Shown: piece after piece, positions 21,193 through 32,207 of the stretch | Layout of the letters: each line of letters starts with the position of its first letter | How positions within the stretch are numbered: the first letter of the stretch is position 1 | Origin: Fragilaria crotonensis | Lineage: Eukaryota > Bacillariophyta > Fragilariophyceae > Fragilariales > Fragilariaceae | Direction of reading: 5' to 3' | NCBI GenBank assembly: GCA_022925895.1 | Contig: JAKSYS010000656.1 | Location: 1 to 34,848, forward strand | Length of the DNA: 34,848 bases | Notes under the pieces: generated by a model | Database searches by the model: none | What the model was told of the DNA's origin: nothing | Seen by the model: the letters and a program-made list of their open reading frames with translations, nothing else | Made by a program: the position numbers and the translations under genes

Positions 21193-21714
21193 GCGCAAAG
21201 CGATGCCACGAGATGATATGGGATGTATTGACACCGTGCTGTGCACAAATGAAAATCCAGACTGCATTGTGCCTTTATAATGTGATTATTTTAATATTGA
21301 TTAAGATGCAGATATTTACCACACACCACTTCATAAATAGACAGTACGATACAACATAATCAGGCGGTGCTAAGTAAAGGAATATGAAATGCAAAATTAA
21401 GGATTAACTAGCGACGAAAGATCAGGAGTACGCCTGATTAGATTACGTTGTTTCGTGAGAAGAAACTTAGGATTCCGTATTCTAAATTATACCGAATCCA
21501 TCAATTAGAACTCGGGTGTATCAAAGAGTATTTTGTTGGATTCCGAATTCTGGACTTCGGAACATGTGCATACAAAAGTACGGAATACGAAAAAAAAACT
21601 AGTACGTGAACAATAATGTGGCATTATTTTGTACGGATCTATGCATAATTTAATTCGTATAAATCCAAACAAAAAATAGGGATATGTGACACGAATTCAG
21701 GTCTTGCTTTTTAG
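21193..21714. other. Spacer between gene D and the companion of unit 2, with an inverted repeat
   Basis: No gene seen. AATCAGGCG (21358-21366) pairs perfectly with CGCCTGATT (21431-21439), spaced by 64 bp. GGATTCCG-type motifs recur at about 21471 and 21539, with CGGAATACG near 21580. This could mark an element boundary or termination region. Confidence 0.4.
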
Positions 21715-24173
21715 ATGTACCTGCCAGGAAGCAGTAGAGAGCCCGATGTCGCCAAATCGACGCGACGTTGGTTGCGTTGGCGTGGATGTTGTGGTGGAGA
21801 ACGGGATGACGGTTGTGGCGGAGAGGAAGGTTGTGGGAGTGGGGTTGGCGAAGACGAAAAAGCTCGCAAAGAAGAGGAAAAACGCGAAGAAGAAGGCTGC
21901 GGAGACCGGGAATAGGACTTCCCCAACTATGGCGTGTGTCAGGAACCTGGGGAACTCGCCACGTGTTCCGGGAGCGGACAGTGGGAAATTCCTTCCTACT
22001 GGGCGCGACGAGAGGCAGAATCGCCCAACTCATCAGCGCATTATGACGCTGTTGTCCATGGCCGTTGTTCGGAGGAGAGGATTGCATTCAGGCGGAGATT
22101 TGTGAAGGCCATGCGGGGTGGTGATGGGAGTGCCGCGAATTCTTGTGCTTTACTCCCGTGAGCGTCATTGCAAAGGCTTTCGGATGCAAGCCGTTTCAAT
22201 TGCGTTCCGCTGCCGACATGTTCCCGGAGTCCGGACTCCAGTCGGAGTTCCTCAACGAGTTCTACGTGATGGACGTGATACTCAATCGGGCTCCTTCACC
22301 GGCCGTTTTGACTGGCGGTGGGAAGGGGGGGAGGAGTGGTGGTGGCGGCCGTCGTTCGCATTGCGATGACTGCGATGCAGTCCGTCATGCCCTGTCACGC
22401 AAACCGGAAGACATTGGCCCTGGGATGGATCATTTCTACCGGGCTGCAATTCTGTTCCTACCTCAGTGTGGGGTGTTCTATTGTCACCGTGACCGTCACG
22501 TTGGGGATGCTGGCGTGCCCGGCACGCTGAGAGCGTATGATATGAGCTGGCTCCGCTTGCAGAGGACGGAGGGAACAGAACACGACTTTCCGTTGTATGC
22601 CTTTGGTGGTGACAGCTTTGTGAGGCGGTTCTATTCGGATCGCGGTCTAGGCGACAACCGCCGTGTTTCTGCGTGGAGGATCTCCACGGGGTACCTACCC
22701 AGTTCCCTACAGAATCGGGTTGTGCAGGGCCGTTCACAATAGTGATGCTGAATTACCTGCGTTACCACCGGATTTCATTGCTGGCGTTGACCTGCGGACT
22801 GTCCCTGCTGACTACCGCGCTCATGAATTCCGCAACAAACTCAGAAATTCTAGTAGTGCGAAGTTTGATTGCCGGCATTACGTTGACGGCAGCCACCACT
22901 ACAATCTGCAGGAGTCTTGCTGGATCATTGATCCAGAAACTCACTTTGTTGATGTTCACGTTCGCGTCGATGGAATTCCAAACCGTGAGTCTGTCGTTGC
23001 CATCCGGAACGTAACAAAGATCAGTGCGTGCGATGACCACCTTGAGTTGCTGGAGCGGTTGACATTGCGGTGTCGTCAGATCCGAGTGTCGGGGGCGAAG
23101 GGCACTGCCAGGGCGAAGTCGTCCGATGTCGGTTCAATGTTTGCACTGGGCACCAGAATCGAGAAAAAGAGTCCCCGACAGGCGTTGCTGTTCACAGCAA
23201 GATTCCGTACGCAGCCAATGGATGTGTTTCGGATAGTGTCCTCGGGGTCTCGTGGTTGACTTGGCAACCCTTGGGAGTCGCTGTTTCCTGTGGTCTACTC
23301 CGTGGTAAGGGACACCGAGGAGAACTCGGGACTGAGTCCGGTGCCACCGATGGATGGCGTTGCCCTTCCGACGGGTGGGTCGTGCGGGCGGGGTGGGTCG
23401 GATTGCGATGATGAGAATTGTGTTGACGATGATGACGATGACGAAAGAGACGGTGGCGATTGCCTTCGCAAGGAACTTCGGAGGAAAATGGAAGCGCAAG
23501 AGCGTAGACAACGGGTCGGATACACCGTCGACATGAGCATAAACCTGGGCAACTCCTCGCACTACGACGTGAACGATGCCTCGCAGGGCTATAGTGTGTG
23601 GACAGAGGAGGTGCTGGGCCTTGGGAAGAACTGGTATTTTGTTATCCCCAGTGTGTGTGGCCTGCGACCGGGCACGAAAACCAAGTTCAGTGGCATGGCG
23701 GTGAAACTTGGCCACGGCGTGGCCATCAGCTGGGATGGCAGGGTGATCCGGCACTGCACGTCGGTTTCCTGTCCAGACGGGATGGAACGTGGGTTTGTTG
23801 CCAGGAAGAGGTCTCCCTTTCGAAATTATCTTTATGGAACTTTCACGGCAGCAAGGAAAAATTGTTGAGGCGGGGCGTGCCGCGTGTGCCGAGGCTTTCT
23901 GTCCCGGAAAGCCCTCTCCTGTTAAAGCGGTGGTGGATCGCAAGAAGCGGCCGAACAGGAGGCGGAGAAAACCCCGTGGGGGGGGGGCCTCGGATCGAAT
24001 CCGGGGATGCCGTGGTTGCGGGTGTCGGTTGTCCTGCTGTTGAGTTCGCTTCTGTTGAGCCGACTGTTGAGCTCCCCTCCGTTGTGCCGCTGGTTTTTGG
24101 TGGCTGGCAGGTGCGGGCAACTGACCTGGAGGTTGGTGGAAGGTACAGGATACCAAGGAAACAAAAAAAATAA
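21715..24173 (+). pseudogene. Companion protein of KDZ unit 2, with a possible double-stranded beta-helix dioxygenase-like domain (frame-broken)
   Basis: A GC-rich locus read through at least six frame switches and one stop (about 21914). The N-terminal part is Gly/Arg/Lys-rich. A middle part contains GVFYCHRDRHVGDAG, GTLRAYDMSWLRLQR and PLYAFGGDSFVRRFYS (22480-22640). The best-conserved block is at about 23520-23850: INLGNSSHYDVNDASQGY, then NWYFVIPSV, then GHGVAISWDGRVIRHCTS. The order H-x-D (HYD), a Gly-rich strand region, then a distal His (RHC) 64 residues later is what Fe(II)/2-oxoglutarate dioxygenases of the beta-helix fold show; assignment to that fold is inference. I recall similar multicopy proteins in diatoms but cannot verify. 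Two localised breaks are homopolymers: A5 at 23857-23861 and G10 at 23978-23987. The gene ends TAA at 24171-24173 with an AATAAA overlapping the stop. Confidence 0.5.
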
Positions 24174-24250
24174 ACAACATGTTCGATTTGAATACTGAAA
24201 CTATTCCTTCTACTGGTACTCTCATCGATGGCACCCTAAGGACTGCCTAG

Positions 24251-27200
24251 CTACCCCTTGTTTGTCTTCACGGGAGCTTCCCTTTTGCGTTTCAAGTTCC
24301 CTATGGACTGTTGTGTGGCGGTGGCCTTCACAGCCTTCGCAGCCTTTGCAGCCGCTTTCTCTGTGGCGGTGTCCTCCCTCTTCTTCTTGGCGGCAACCTT
24401 TTCGGCCTTCTTTGCAGCAACCTCGGCTCCAAACTCTTCGGTCTTGACCCTATGCACCTCGGCCACTTGGCAGGCGGCTGACAAATTCTTTCTCGTACTC
24501 CTCTTCAAACCAAGTGTCGTCGTCGACGTCGTGTTCCAAATCGTGATGACACTTATTGATGAGAGAATCCCACGCTTGGGGCCACTCCGCCTTCCGACGG
24601 ATCAAAAACAGGTGACACCGCTTGCGCCTCGGCGCTTTCTCTACTCCAATGGGGGCGTCTTCGATGCCGAGTACTGGAGATAAGATTGACTTGACGTCCA
24701 CCAGGAACAAGGTGGGATGTCTCTCAGGTGAGTGGAAATGTGGGGTGTAGCGCCCTATGAGAGTGTTTGGAGTGTCGAGGTCACCAACGGAAACTGGATC
24801 AAACGAATGGGCGACAGCGTACAATCCGGCTTCCAAATTTTTCTGCCCATTTGCTTTGATGTTAATGCGCTCTCCATTTGGAAGCCCGCGAAGATCAACA
24901 AAGGTGTGGATGAATGCTGGATAATTGCGAGGTATCCTTCCCACTTGATCATTGCGCTGTCGTTCCAGGCTTTGCCATCGTAACAGGGGTGAGCGCGGTA
25001 CTTGTTGCCCTTACGGTCGGTAAACAATGTGAAGCATGGAAGTGAGTGCTGTGGCACCTTGGGCAAGCAGTGTTGACTCAGGAAGTCCATCACTCGGGTT
25101 GAAAGGTGGGCTGTCTCCATGTTGTCACCGGGAGATGGGTGAGTCCAGCGGCACGCTGAAAATTCATCACCAGTCTTCCATGAAAGGTTGAAGTGTCGGC
25201 CACCCTTGCCGTCAACAAGTAATGCAACGGGTTGACCTGCTCTGTTGCAGGCATCGCTTTTTTTTGGTGTCCATGTCCGCGGAAGCAAGCGATACAACAA
25301 GATTCTCAATGTAGCGATGGGCAGCTTGCTTGGTGAATGAAACGGCTCGTTTCTGGGTGTTCCGTGATGTTACCTTTGCGAGTGGAATGTGGGCTGACTC
25401 CGCGTACGAACTGTTTACGTTCTCTGGGACGCCGTGGTCAAGGATGTCCTCGCACAGATGCAAGACCAAATGTGTCTTGATCGTGTTGTTTCCCATTGCT
25501 CCTGGGCGGGGTGCCACTTCAGCGACAACACGCATCAGCCACTGAACTGCCACATGTGAACGCTTCACCATTTTCTTTGGAATGGATGGTTGCTTCATCC
25601 ATTGATGCCACACTAGAAGAGCAGTCACGATGTCAATCAATCGGTGACATGGTTTTCATAACGAAGCCTTTGGTCGGGAACCCCAAGTCTCGGTTCCTTC
25701 TTCCCGACATCGAAGATAGCGCGGAAGCAGGTGGTGTGCAACGCAAATAACTTCACCAAAGGCACCCGCCATCTCGTGTCCCATCAGATTGGTTCCTGAT
25801 GAGAATCCCTTGGGAAAGTTGGTTCGTGGGACGTCGCGGTCACTCTGTCTTGACAGTTTGCGGCCCAATTTTGCACACAGTTGATCGTACTCCTTCAATG
25901 CATTGGACTTGGGACCGGCTTGGGTGGAGAAGCCTGCAGGCAGTATTTGAACCAACCAAGAGAAATCAAGTGCAGCATCTCACCTGGACAGGCACCAAAA
26001 ATGCCCCGCTGATTGTGCAGACCAAAACGAACCCTGGCAAAGCCGTTTTTAAGGTAGGTCTGTGACAGCAATGGAGCTCATTGGTAAAACCCTTGCGTAC
26101 AAGGGTGTCCATTTTCTGGGAAGGCGGTGGGGAAACTTAGACTTGAGTAACCAGTCAAGTATGTAGGGCACTCACAGATGCGACAAAGTTGTTTGATCTG
26201 TGAAAATCGGGCGGTGTAGTGCCCACATAGGCGGTCGTGACCCTCTGTGTCACCAATGATGAACGGGACATACGGGTGGAACACGACGGGGTGCATTGTT
26301 CCGTTGTACTGCAGATTCCATCGGAAGCCGTACTTTTGTAACTGCAAAAACCAGACTCTTCGAGAATAAACTGGATCTGCATGTGCATCTCGTTGAGGAG
26401 TAATGTCGCCCAACTGACATTTTCATCAGGGCACCGGTGGGTTGTTGACGCGGTGCACACCCTTTGGCAAGTCTGCGGGTGCATTGAACTTGGGATCAAT
26501 TTCGGCGTCCGATGGGAGGTTGGCGGGGTGCTGTGATTGATGTATCAAGGATGCGCATGGCGCTTGGGAGGCGGCGCGTAATGTGGTTCAAAAGGCCGTG
26601 CGAGACTGTTATGGGCTCCATCTGGAGCCGTCCGGCCATGTCGATGTGGGTCTTGTCCATCGCCATGACACAAGGTAGGAGCATGTCAACACCGGGCTTC
26701 TTTATCAGGGCATCGTACGTCTTTCTATAACAACGACCTGTGTGTATGTCACCAACATCGGAGGATGCTTGTGGTGCAACAAACGGATCCTTTGCTTCAT
26801 CAAAAAAATAATTTGTGTCCTGATTAAGTGTGGGGCATGAGAGAAGCGACGCGAACACCTCGCGGGCATCAAAAAAAACCATGGACACTATCCTCTGCGT
26901 GTAAGGGAGATACAATTTCTTCTCCTTGGGGATCAGTCCATTCATGTTATACCTTTGGTACAACTTGGCAATTACCTTCTCACGAGTTGGTTGAACACCC
27001 TCGCGGAACACAGTAAATGCTTTGAGAGGACAGTGCAGCTTTCTAAGGAGATCCAATAACTCAATTAGGACCTTCTCCTCCTGGGAAAATCGCGCGAGAC
27101 CTAGTGGGTTCGCTCGCAGCTTGAACAGTTCCAAACACAAATCCAACACACCAAGATCAGGACCCTCCTCGTCCTCTTCTTCAGTTTTTTCGAAAGCATC

Positions 27201-27550
27201 CTGATTGCCAGCGTCGCCATCATCGTTGTCGTCAAACATCACAAAGTTGTCATCGTCAACTGCGTTCAAATCGTTGACGTGATGCAGAGGATCCCCGCCT
27301 CTCCTCTTACAGATGCACCGCTCCCACGGAGTGAAGTCCTCGAATTCGGGAAAGTGGAACGATTTCCGCCTTGCGACGCATTAGTTGTGTTTTCAATGCT
27401 GTCGTTCGGGATGGTGGGTGCCACTGTTGCAGCTGCTGCATTGACACGTGACATGTAGAATGATTTACATGCCAAATTTTGAGCGAGGTGGGACTGAAGC
27501 CTCTTGAAACTCTTTCCACAAACGGCACAAGCATTAGTTGACACTGACAT
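24251..27550 (-). pseudogene. KDZ/Zisupton-type DNA transposase, unit 2 (frame-broken)
   Basis: Homologue of the 9745-12588 transposase, read leftward through about eight overlapping frames, roughly 1,080 residues. The start chosen at 27550 (MSVSTNACAVC) puts a C-x2-C...H...C zinc finger at the N-terminus, as in unit 1. An acidic linker follows, then GDIHTGRCYRKTYDALI and the first candidate catalytic Asp in CVMAMDKTHID (about 26657). The second is in FIIGDTEGHDRLCGHY (about 26250), followed by CRICECP. The Glu is in NSSYAESAHIP (about 25399) after THLVLHLCEDI. Then come KYRAHPCYDGKAWND (about 24970-25010), a YTPHFHSPERHPTLF block, and a Lys/Ala-rich C-terminal tail ending TNKG at 24251. Compared with unit 1 the motif order is the same and sequence identity is modest, so this is a separate subfamily rather than a recent copy. 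One localised break is the C4 run at 27293-27296. Confidence 0.66.
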
Positions 27551-28197
27551 GCTGATCCCTGCTGATGATTTGGTTAACGCGCAGTAATGAGAACAGAACA
27601 CAAATGTTTTATTGTGATCAACAAAATTGGCGTGAAATGATTGGTGTACAATGATTATTTCCAATGAAGCCAGAAATGGTTCGTTCGTAATCCCCTCCGA
27701 TCCAATAACAAAATGTGGGATGTAAGATACATACCGTTCAATTGAAAAAAGGAGTGCGTGATAAGCGTAGGTCATTCAATAAACCATGATGGTAAGATCA
27801 GAATATATATGATGAATTTTAACCACTTTATTTGCTGTGACGCATAATAACCAAACATATTATGTCTTACAATGCTTTAATTTGATATTTTGTTAACGTA
27901 ACAATCAATATTATTACTTTCAAGTATATACTGTAAGAACAAACTAATATAATAACTTCTAAGCAAAAATGCATTCAATTGTAACAAGATAATTGCGACT
28001 AAAGACAATTTATGTATCACATATCACAAAAAAGTTAACATATAATGACATAGTTAACATTCTGCACCTTCTGATGTTGATACGTGGTACGCGGGTCGAT
28101 TTGCCTCGGAACAATCATCACCCAACAGAGGCCTGAGGCACCATTTTGGGAACCTCGGTATTAAAATAAAAAAAAGGGGTTGTGCCGAAGCACATCG
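27551..28197. other. AT-rich region upstream of the unit 2 transposase and downstream of the copia element
   Basis: No gene seen. 27780-28080 is very AT-rich with GTTAAC and ATATAT motifs. On the minus strand, directly after the RNase H stop at 28198, a hairpin-like TGTGCTTCGGCACA is followed by T8 and later by TGTTGGGTGATGATTG (28107-28122), which would suit the start of a copia LTR (TGTTGG). I found no second copy upstream of gag, so the LTR call is weak. Confidence 0.35.
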
Positions 28198-28800
28198 TCA
28201 CCATAATATCCGACCCGCATGCTCGCGTAAGGTCGGACCAGGCAAACATTTCGTCAACAAATCGGCAATATTCGTCGCCGTGTCTTCCTTTGCAACTCTA
28301 ATCACTCCCGCAGCGATTGCCTCTCGCGCCCGATGATAATTGATAGCCGCATGCTTCTTCTTCAACACGGATTCCGGGTTAGCTGAATTCAGCACCACTG
28401 CATTGTTATCGCAAAACACATTGCATGGCCCATCGATCCCTACACCCATCATCCGCAGCTTATAACGTAGTCCTCAATCATTTCGATTGCAATCCGCATT
28501 GCAACAAACTCCGATCCGAAAGTTGAGGACTCTACCGTATTCTGTCTTTTGAATACCACAATATTGGAGCTCGATTAACGAAGATGATCACACCCGTGTG
28601 CGATCGCCTCGTAACTCTGCACCCGCATGGTCTGCATCAACGAAGCAAGACATCACGACGGAACGTCCTCGGTGTCGGCATATCCGGAGGCAAAGCTTCC
28701 GTAGCCCCAGGATAGTATTCACTCCAATCACAAACCTTAAACCTCCTCTCATCAAAGGCAGGTTCCGTATCGTCAAAGACCATCGTCGACGAATCATATC
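28198..28800 (-). pseudogene. Copia RNase H region, broken
   Basis: Begins with SCFVDADHAGAELRGDRTRV (28588-28650), giving the first RNase H Asp, with a frame break afterwards. It ends in the open frame 28198-28452 with VFCDNNAVVLNSANPESV and KKHAAINYHRAREAI, then TNIADLLTKCLPG, the usual copia C-terminus. It would remove template RNA during reverse transcription. Confidence 0.75.
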
Positions 28801-30000
28801 GCTTCAAATACGCAAAGATATGAAAGAGTTGATCCAAGTGGCCTTTTCTAGCAGCCACCAAATATCGAGACATCATCGATACCGGCATGAGTATATCGAG
28901 CCGTCCGAGTTCGCATATCCAACGGAGTATTCCTATCAGCCCCTGATAGTAGTTCTGCTCTCTCGGCATTCAACTCCGTTGTTTGGTCCAACTCCGGCCG
29001 GTAAGCACTGGCAAGTGGAGTAACGACCTTGTGGGAAGTCGCTTTCCTATTGAATCTAGTTCGGTCTCAAGGTCAGCGATTGCCCTCTTGGTATATTTCG
29101 TAGACGCCAATGCCCATCGAACCTTTCCCGGTTCGTCTGACTCAGCGATATACCATTTCATAACATCGGCACCCAAATACAGTATTGGTTCCTGCACACT
29201 CCTTCTTTCAAAGTGAATCGCAGCCCTAGCTCGTCCATAAACCGTTTGGGTTCCTCCATTGTAACCGCCACATCATCGACATAGCAGATAACGTATCGGT
29301 AGTATTCCGTACCATCTGTTTTAGTGTCTGGCATCATCCACAGGTCCGGTCTGCCTTAGTACTTACGTACCCCATCTCTCGAAGATTGTTTGCGAGAAAG
29401 TCGCGAAAAGACTTGCCGCTGCTCCGTAATCCATAAAGTGCACGCACGATCATCACCGGACGTCCTTCATTCTTGGGACCAAACTCCTTCCCGCTATAGT
29501 GTATAACCTTCCCTCGCCGGAGCATTCAGATAGGCGTTCTGAATGTCGGCCGATAATATGTCCGTATCGTGAAGTGCTGCCATTAAGAAGAAGAGCTGAA
29601 CAGTGTCTCGAGACACCACAGTCGAAAAGGTTGAATCCTTTGGGGGATCCGTTTCATTACCGTTCGCACAAAACTCGCCTTCCTGGTCAAATCACCGATC
29701 TTGACGTCGAAAACCATATGGCATCTTATGCATTCATACCCGATAGGCATCTTATCGTCGTCTCTAAACTCAAAGCAGGTAAAACATTTCTCATCTCCTT
29801 CTCGATCGCTCGCCAGAAGTCAGTTCCTGTCTCCTCGTCGAACCTCAAAGCCTCTTCAACTGAATGCGGTAATCGGATACCAAATTTGTGCGTCCGCTTC
29901 CAATATTTGGCTGATTTCACTTTCTTGATGATACGATGTCGTTTCCTAAGCGTCTCGTCCACCCACCATTTGAAAGCGGGTTGATCTGAAATTTTGTTCG
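28800..30000 (-). pseudogene. Copia reverse transcriptase region, broken
   Basis: Read leftward through several frames: AFKWWVDETLRKRHRII and HKFGIRLPHSVEEALR (29860-29980), a KIGDLTRKASFV block (about 29690), MIVRALYGLRSSGKSF (about 29400-29450), then the polymerase active site YVDD in VICYVDDVAV (codons at 29272-29283), and LIGILRWICELGRLDI (28880-28950). All main copia RT motifs are present, but frame switches occur roughly every 100-300 bp. The protein would copy element RNA into cDNA. Confidence 0.75.
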
Positions 30001-30699
30001 CAACAGCATATTCAGCCACTTCTATCGGGAACGACTCTTTAAATCCTTCAGAGGCACCCAGGTTGTCGTCCCGTCCTTCCACTCTACTAAGAGTCGCCAA
30101 CCCTGAGTAGTAATACGTGGCCGCTGTCGACCTTGCTTGTCAACGAAGGTGCCGTCAGCAACCTTCATTGCTCTTTCGTCTGATTCATGATCGACAATAT
30201 CGGATATCAACGTGTGAGCCTTGCCTTCTTTGTCCACCTGAGCGTACATGTTCTCCGCAATCATGTTCGCAGCGTACACCTCAGAAGTGCCATCTTCAAA
30301 TTCAACAACGTATTCCTCGTATCCAAAATCGGATTCGAGTTGGCTTTGCCGATTGATTCCCATTGATGTCCCTCTTCTGGCAACAACCTGTGCTTTCAGC
30401 ACTTCATCGCCTCGAGGCAGCATGACTGAAGCAGTTAAATATCCATCAAAAGTCTCTGGCGTATACTCATCCATCTCAGGCACGCCAGGTTCTTCGTCGA
30501 AAGCTGCATCATCGTCCAGATCCTCCAACAAGTCCCCATTCACCGGTAGAGCTCCAACGTTTTCTTGTGCAATTCCATCTTCCACACTATCCCCGATCTT
30601 GTCTCTTATCGAGAGGTCCAAAGATTCAATTGCCCTCCTGACAGCGTCACCGGCCAACTCATCTCGTGTGATTGACCATACTGTAGACCTCGCAATAGG

Positions 30700-31480
30700 C
30701 CGTGCCGACAAAGGCAAAATCCAAAAACAATCACCTCCTCCGATGTTTGTCGCCAACCCTAGCCACTTACCGATCCTGCTTTCACCATCGGCATCACGGT
30801 ACCAAACATTCTCATACCAAGCATGTTGAACCCAAGGAGAAATGTCGGGTGTGTATCCTAAAGCATGCTCGGTCGCACAACGCCCTTGTAACTTTGGAGT
30901 TTCATACGCTGTCAGTCCCCGCAAAGTGGCAACCAACTCCCCAAGGAAACACCATAGACGTTTCGGAGAACCCGATCGTTTCGTAAACCTCCTAATTGAT
31001 CTCTTTATCTCGCGTACATCAAGTTCCGCTCGATTCTGCCAAGGTGAGTAGGGCTCCGTCATACGCTGATCAATCCGGAAACTCGCGAACTGTTTTGCGC
31101 CACTCTTTGTACGCCCATCGTTGGGTCATTATCAACCACCAAATTTTCCATCACGCCATGTTGCTGAATGAAGCTTGTGAGCGACAAATGTGCATCACTC
31201 TTCAATTCCATTGGCGTAAATCTAGCGAACCCCAAACCATTCCCAATCAGATGCGCACACTTGAACCCGCGGACCGATTTCATCGTAAAGAAAAGAGTGT
31301 CCGCATAAAAGGTCCCCTTCAAGCGTGGGTAGCGCAAGTGGGGCATGGCAGTCCGAAAACGACGTTGTGCCGGATATTTCAGCGTTCGTACACCGAGCTG
31401 CGTCGTGACTTGGAGGGTCTTAGTCGCCGTTGATAAACCAATGTTCCATCTTTTGGCGACATCCTCAGGCGTGATGACGG
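30700..31480 (-). pseudogene. Copia integrase region
   Basis: The N-terminal part has EDVAKRWNIGLSTATKTLQ instead of a clear HHCC zinc finger. The catalytic core has GTFYADTLFF (Asp at residue 597 of the 31059-33089 frame), ENLVVDNDP (Asp 653), then, after frame breaks near 31070-31110, TEPYSPWQNRAELDVREIKR with the Glu in the next frame (30022-31062). This fits a DDE retroviral integrase fold. The next frame also carries EWKDGTTTWVPLKDLK (about 30040-30090), a chromodomain-like linker common just before the copia RT. Confidence 0.72.
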
Positions 31481-31814
31481 AACGCGTCCCGTCGCGAACT
31501 ACCGCTTCAACAGAACGTAGCTCAAAAGCACCAGCAGACCTCACAGGGTCATCCCCAACCAGATCAATCCGAACCGAGGCAATGAGGCGATCCGCTAAAT
31601 CATTTGACTCTGCAATTGCCAGTTCAACCGAGGTATCGTAGTCAGCACCTTCGCCCTTCGAATCACCGAGGTGGAGGACAAATCTCTCCTTCCAGTACGT
31701 ATCACGTTCTTCCTCAGCAGAAGAGAAGGCCGAGGCATAAGGTTCCCATTCCTCATCGGAGGTAAGTTCGACATGTCTTGCCAGATCTTCAAGCTCTGCC
31801 GTCGTAGGAACTCG

Positions 31815-32207
31815 CGTGATGAACCCAGAGATGACACCACGCAGTGTCAACGGTATGGTAAGGTCAGACTCCGGTATATGAATACTGTGCGTAGAATCAG
31901 AATCATATTGTCGTGGACAGTCATGTACCTTCAAACCATGAGCCCTCAGTTGGTTGGGACAAAGCAACGAATGCTTCATCTTGTCCCCAAAATACAAAGC
32001 CTCGTTTATTACCAAAATGTACGTCTTGCCAGTTGACGGACAATCATAAGCGGTTGCGACAGTTGCGATCGGAATATCTTCAAGCGCCCTGAACTCCGAA
32101 TCACAAAAGGGTGACACTGCAACTTTGCCGGTTAGGTCAAGAACCACTGTATTGCTACCCGCCACACATGTGTCTGCATGGGTGTCGAGTTCCATCCTTC
32201 CCTCACC
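31815..32207 (-). CDS. Copia aspartic protease domain
   Basis: Part of the open frame 31059-33089 (676 aa). Residues about 295-425 hold a retropepsin-like domain with active-site motif MELDTHADTC (Asp at residue 302) followed by GSNTVVLDL. The Asp-Thr-His variant replaces the common Asp-Ser/Thr-Gly triad, as in other CoDi-type elements. A KHSLLCPNQLRAHGL block follows, typical of the copia protease C-terminal half. It would cleave the gag-pol polyprotein. Confidence 0.75.

Larger units (their letters stand above)
21715..27550. mobile_element. KDZ-type transposon unit 2 (coding extent)
   Basis: Minimum extent of a second two-gene element. The companion gene (plus) and the transposase (minus) converge with 77 bp between stops, mirroring unit 1. 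Termini are not resolved. They should lie in 21.2-21.7 kb and 27.55-28.2 kb. Confidence 0.5.

Noticed and set aside
22282-22737. 151-codon frame on the minus strand
   Set aside because: Lies opposite the plus-strand companion 2 coding block, is His/Arg/Ser/Pro-rich and has no motif; a compositional shadow.
30248-30829. 193-codon plus-strand frame rich in Ser and Thr
   Set aside because: Antisense to the clear copia integrase and linker frame; shadow.
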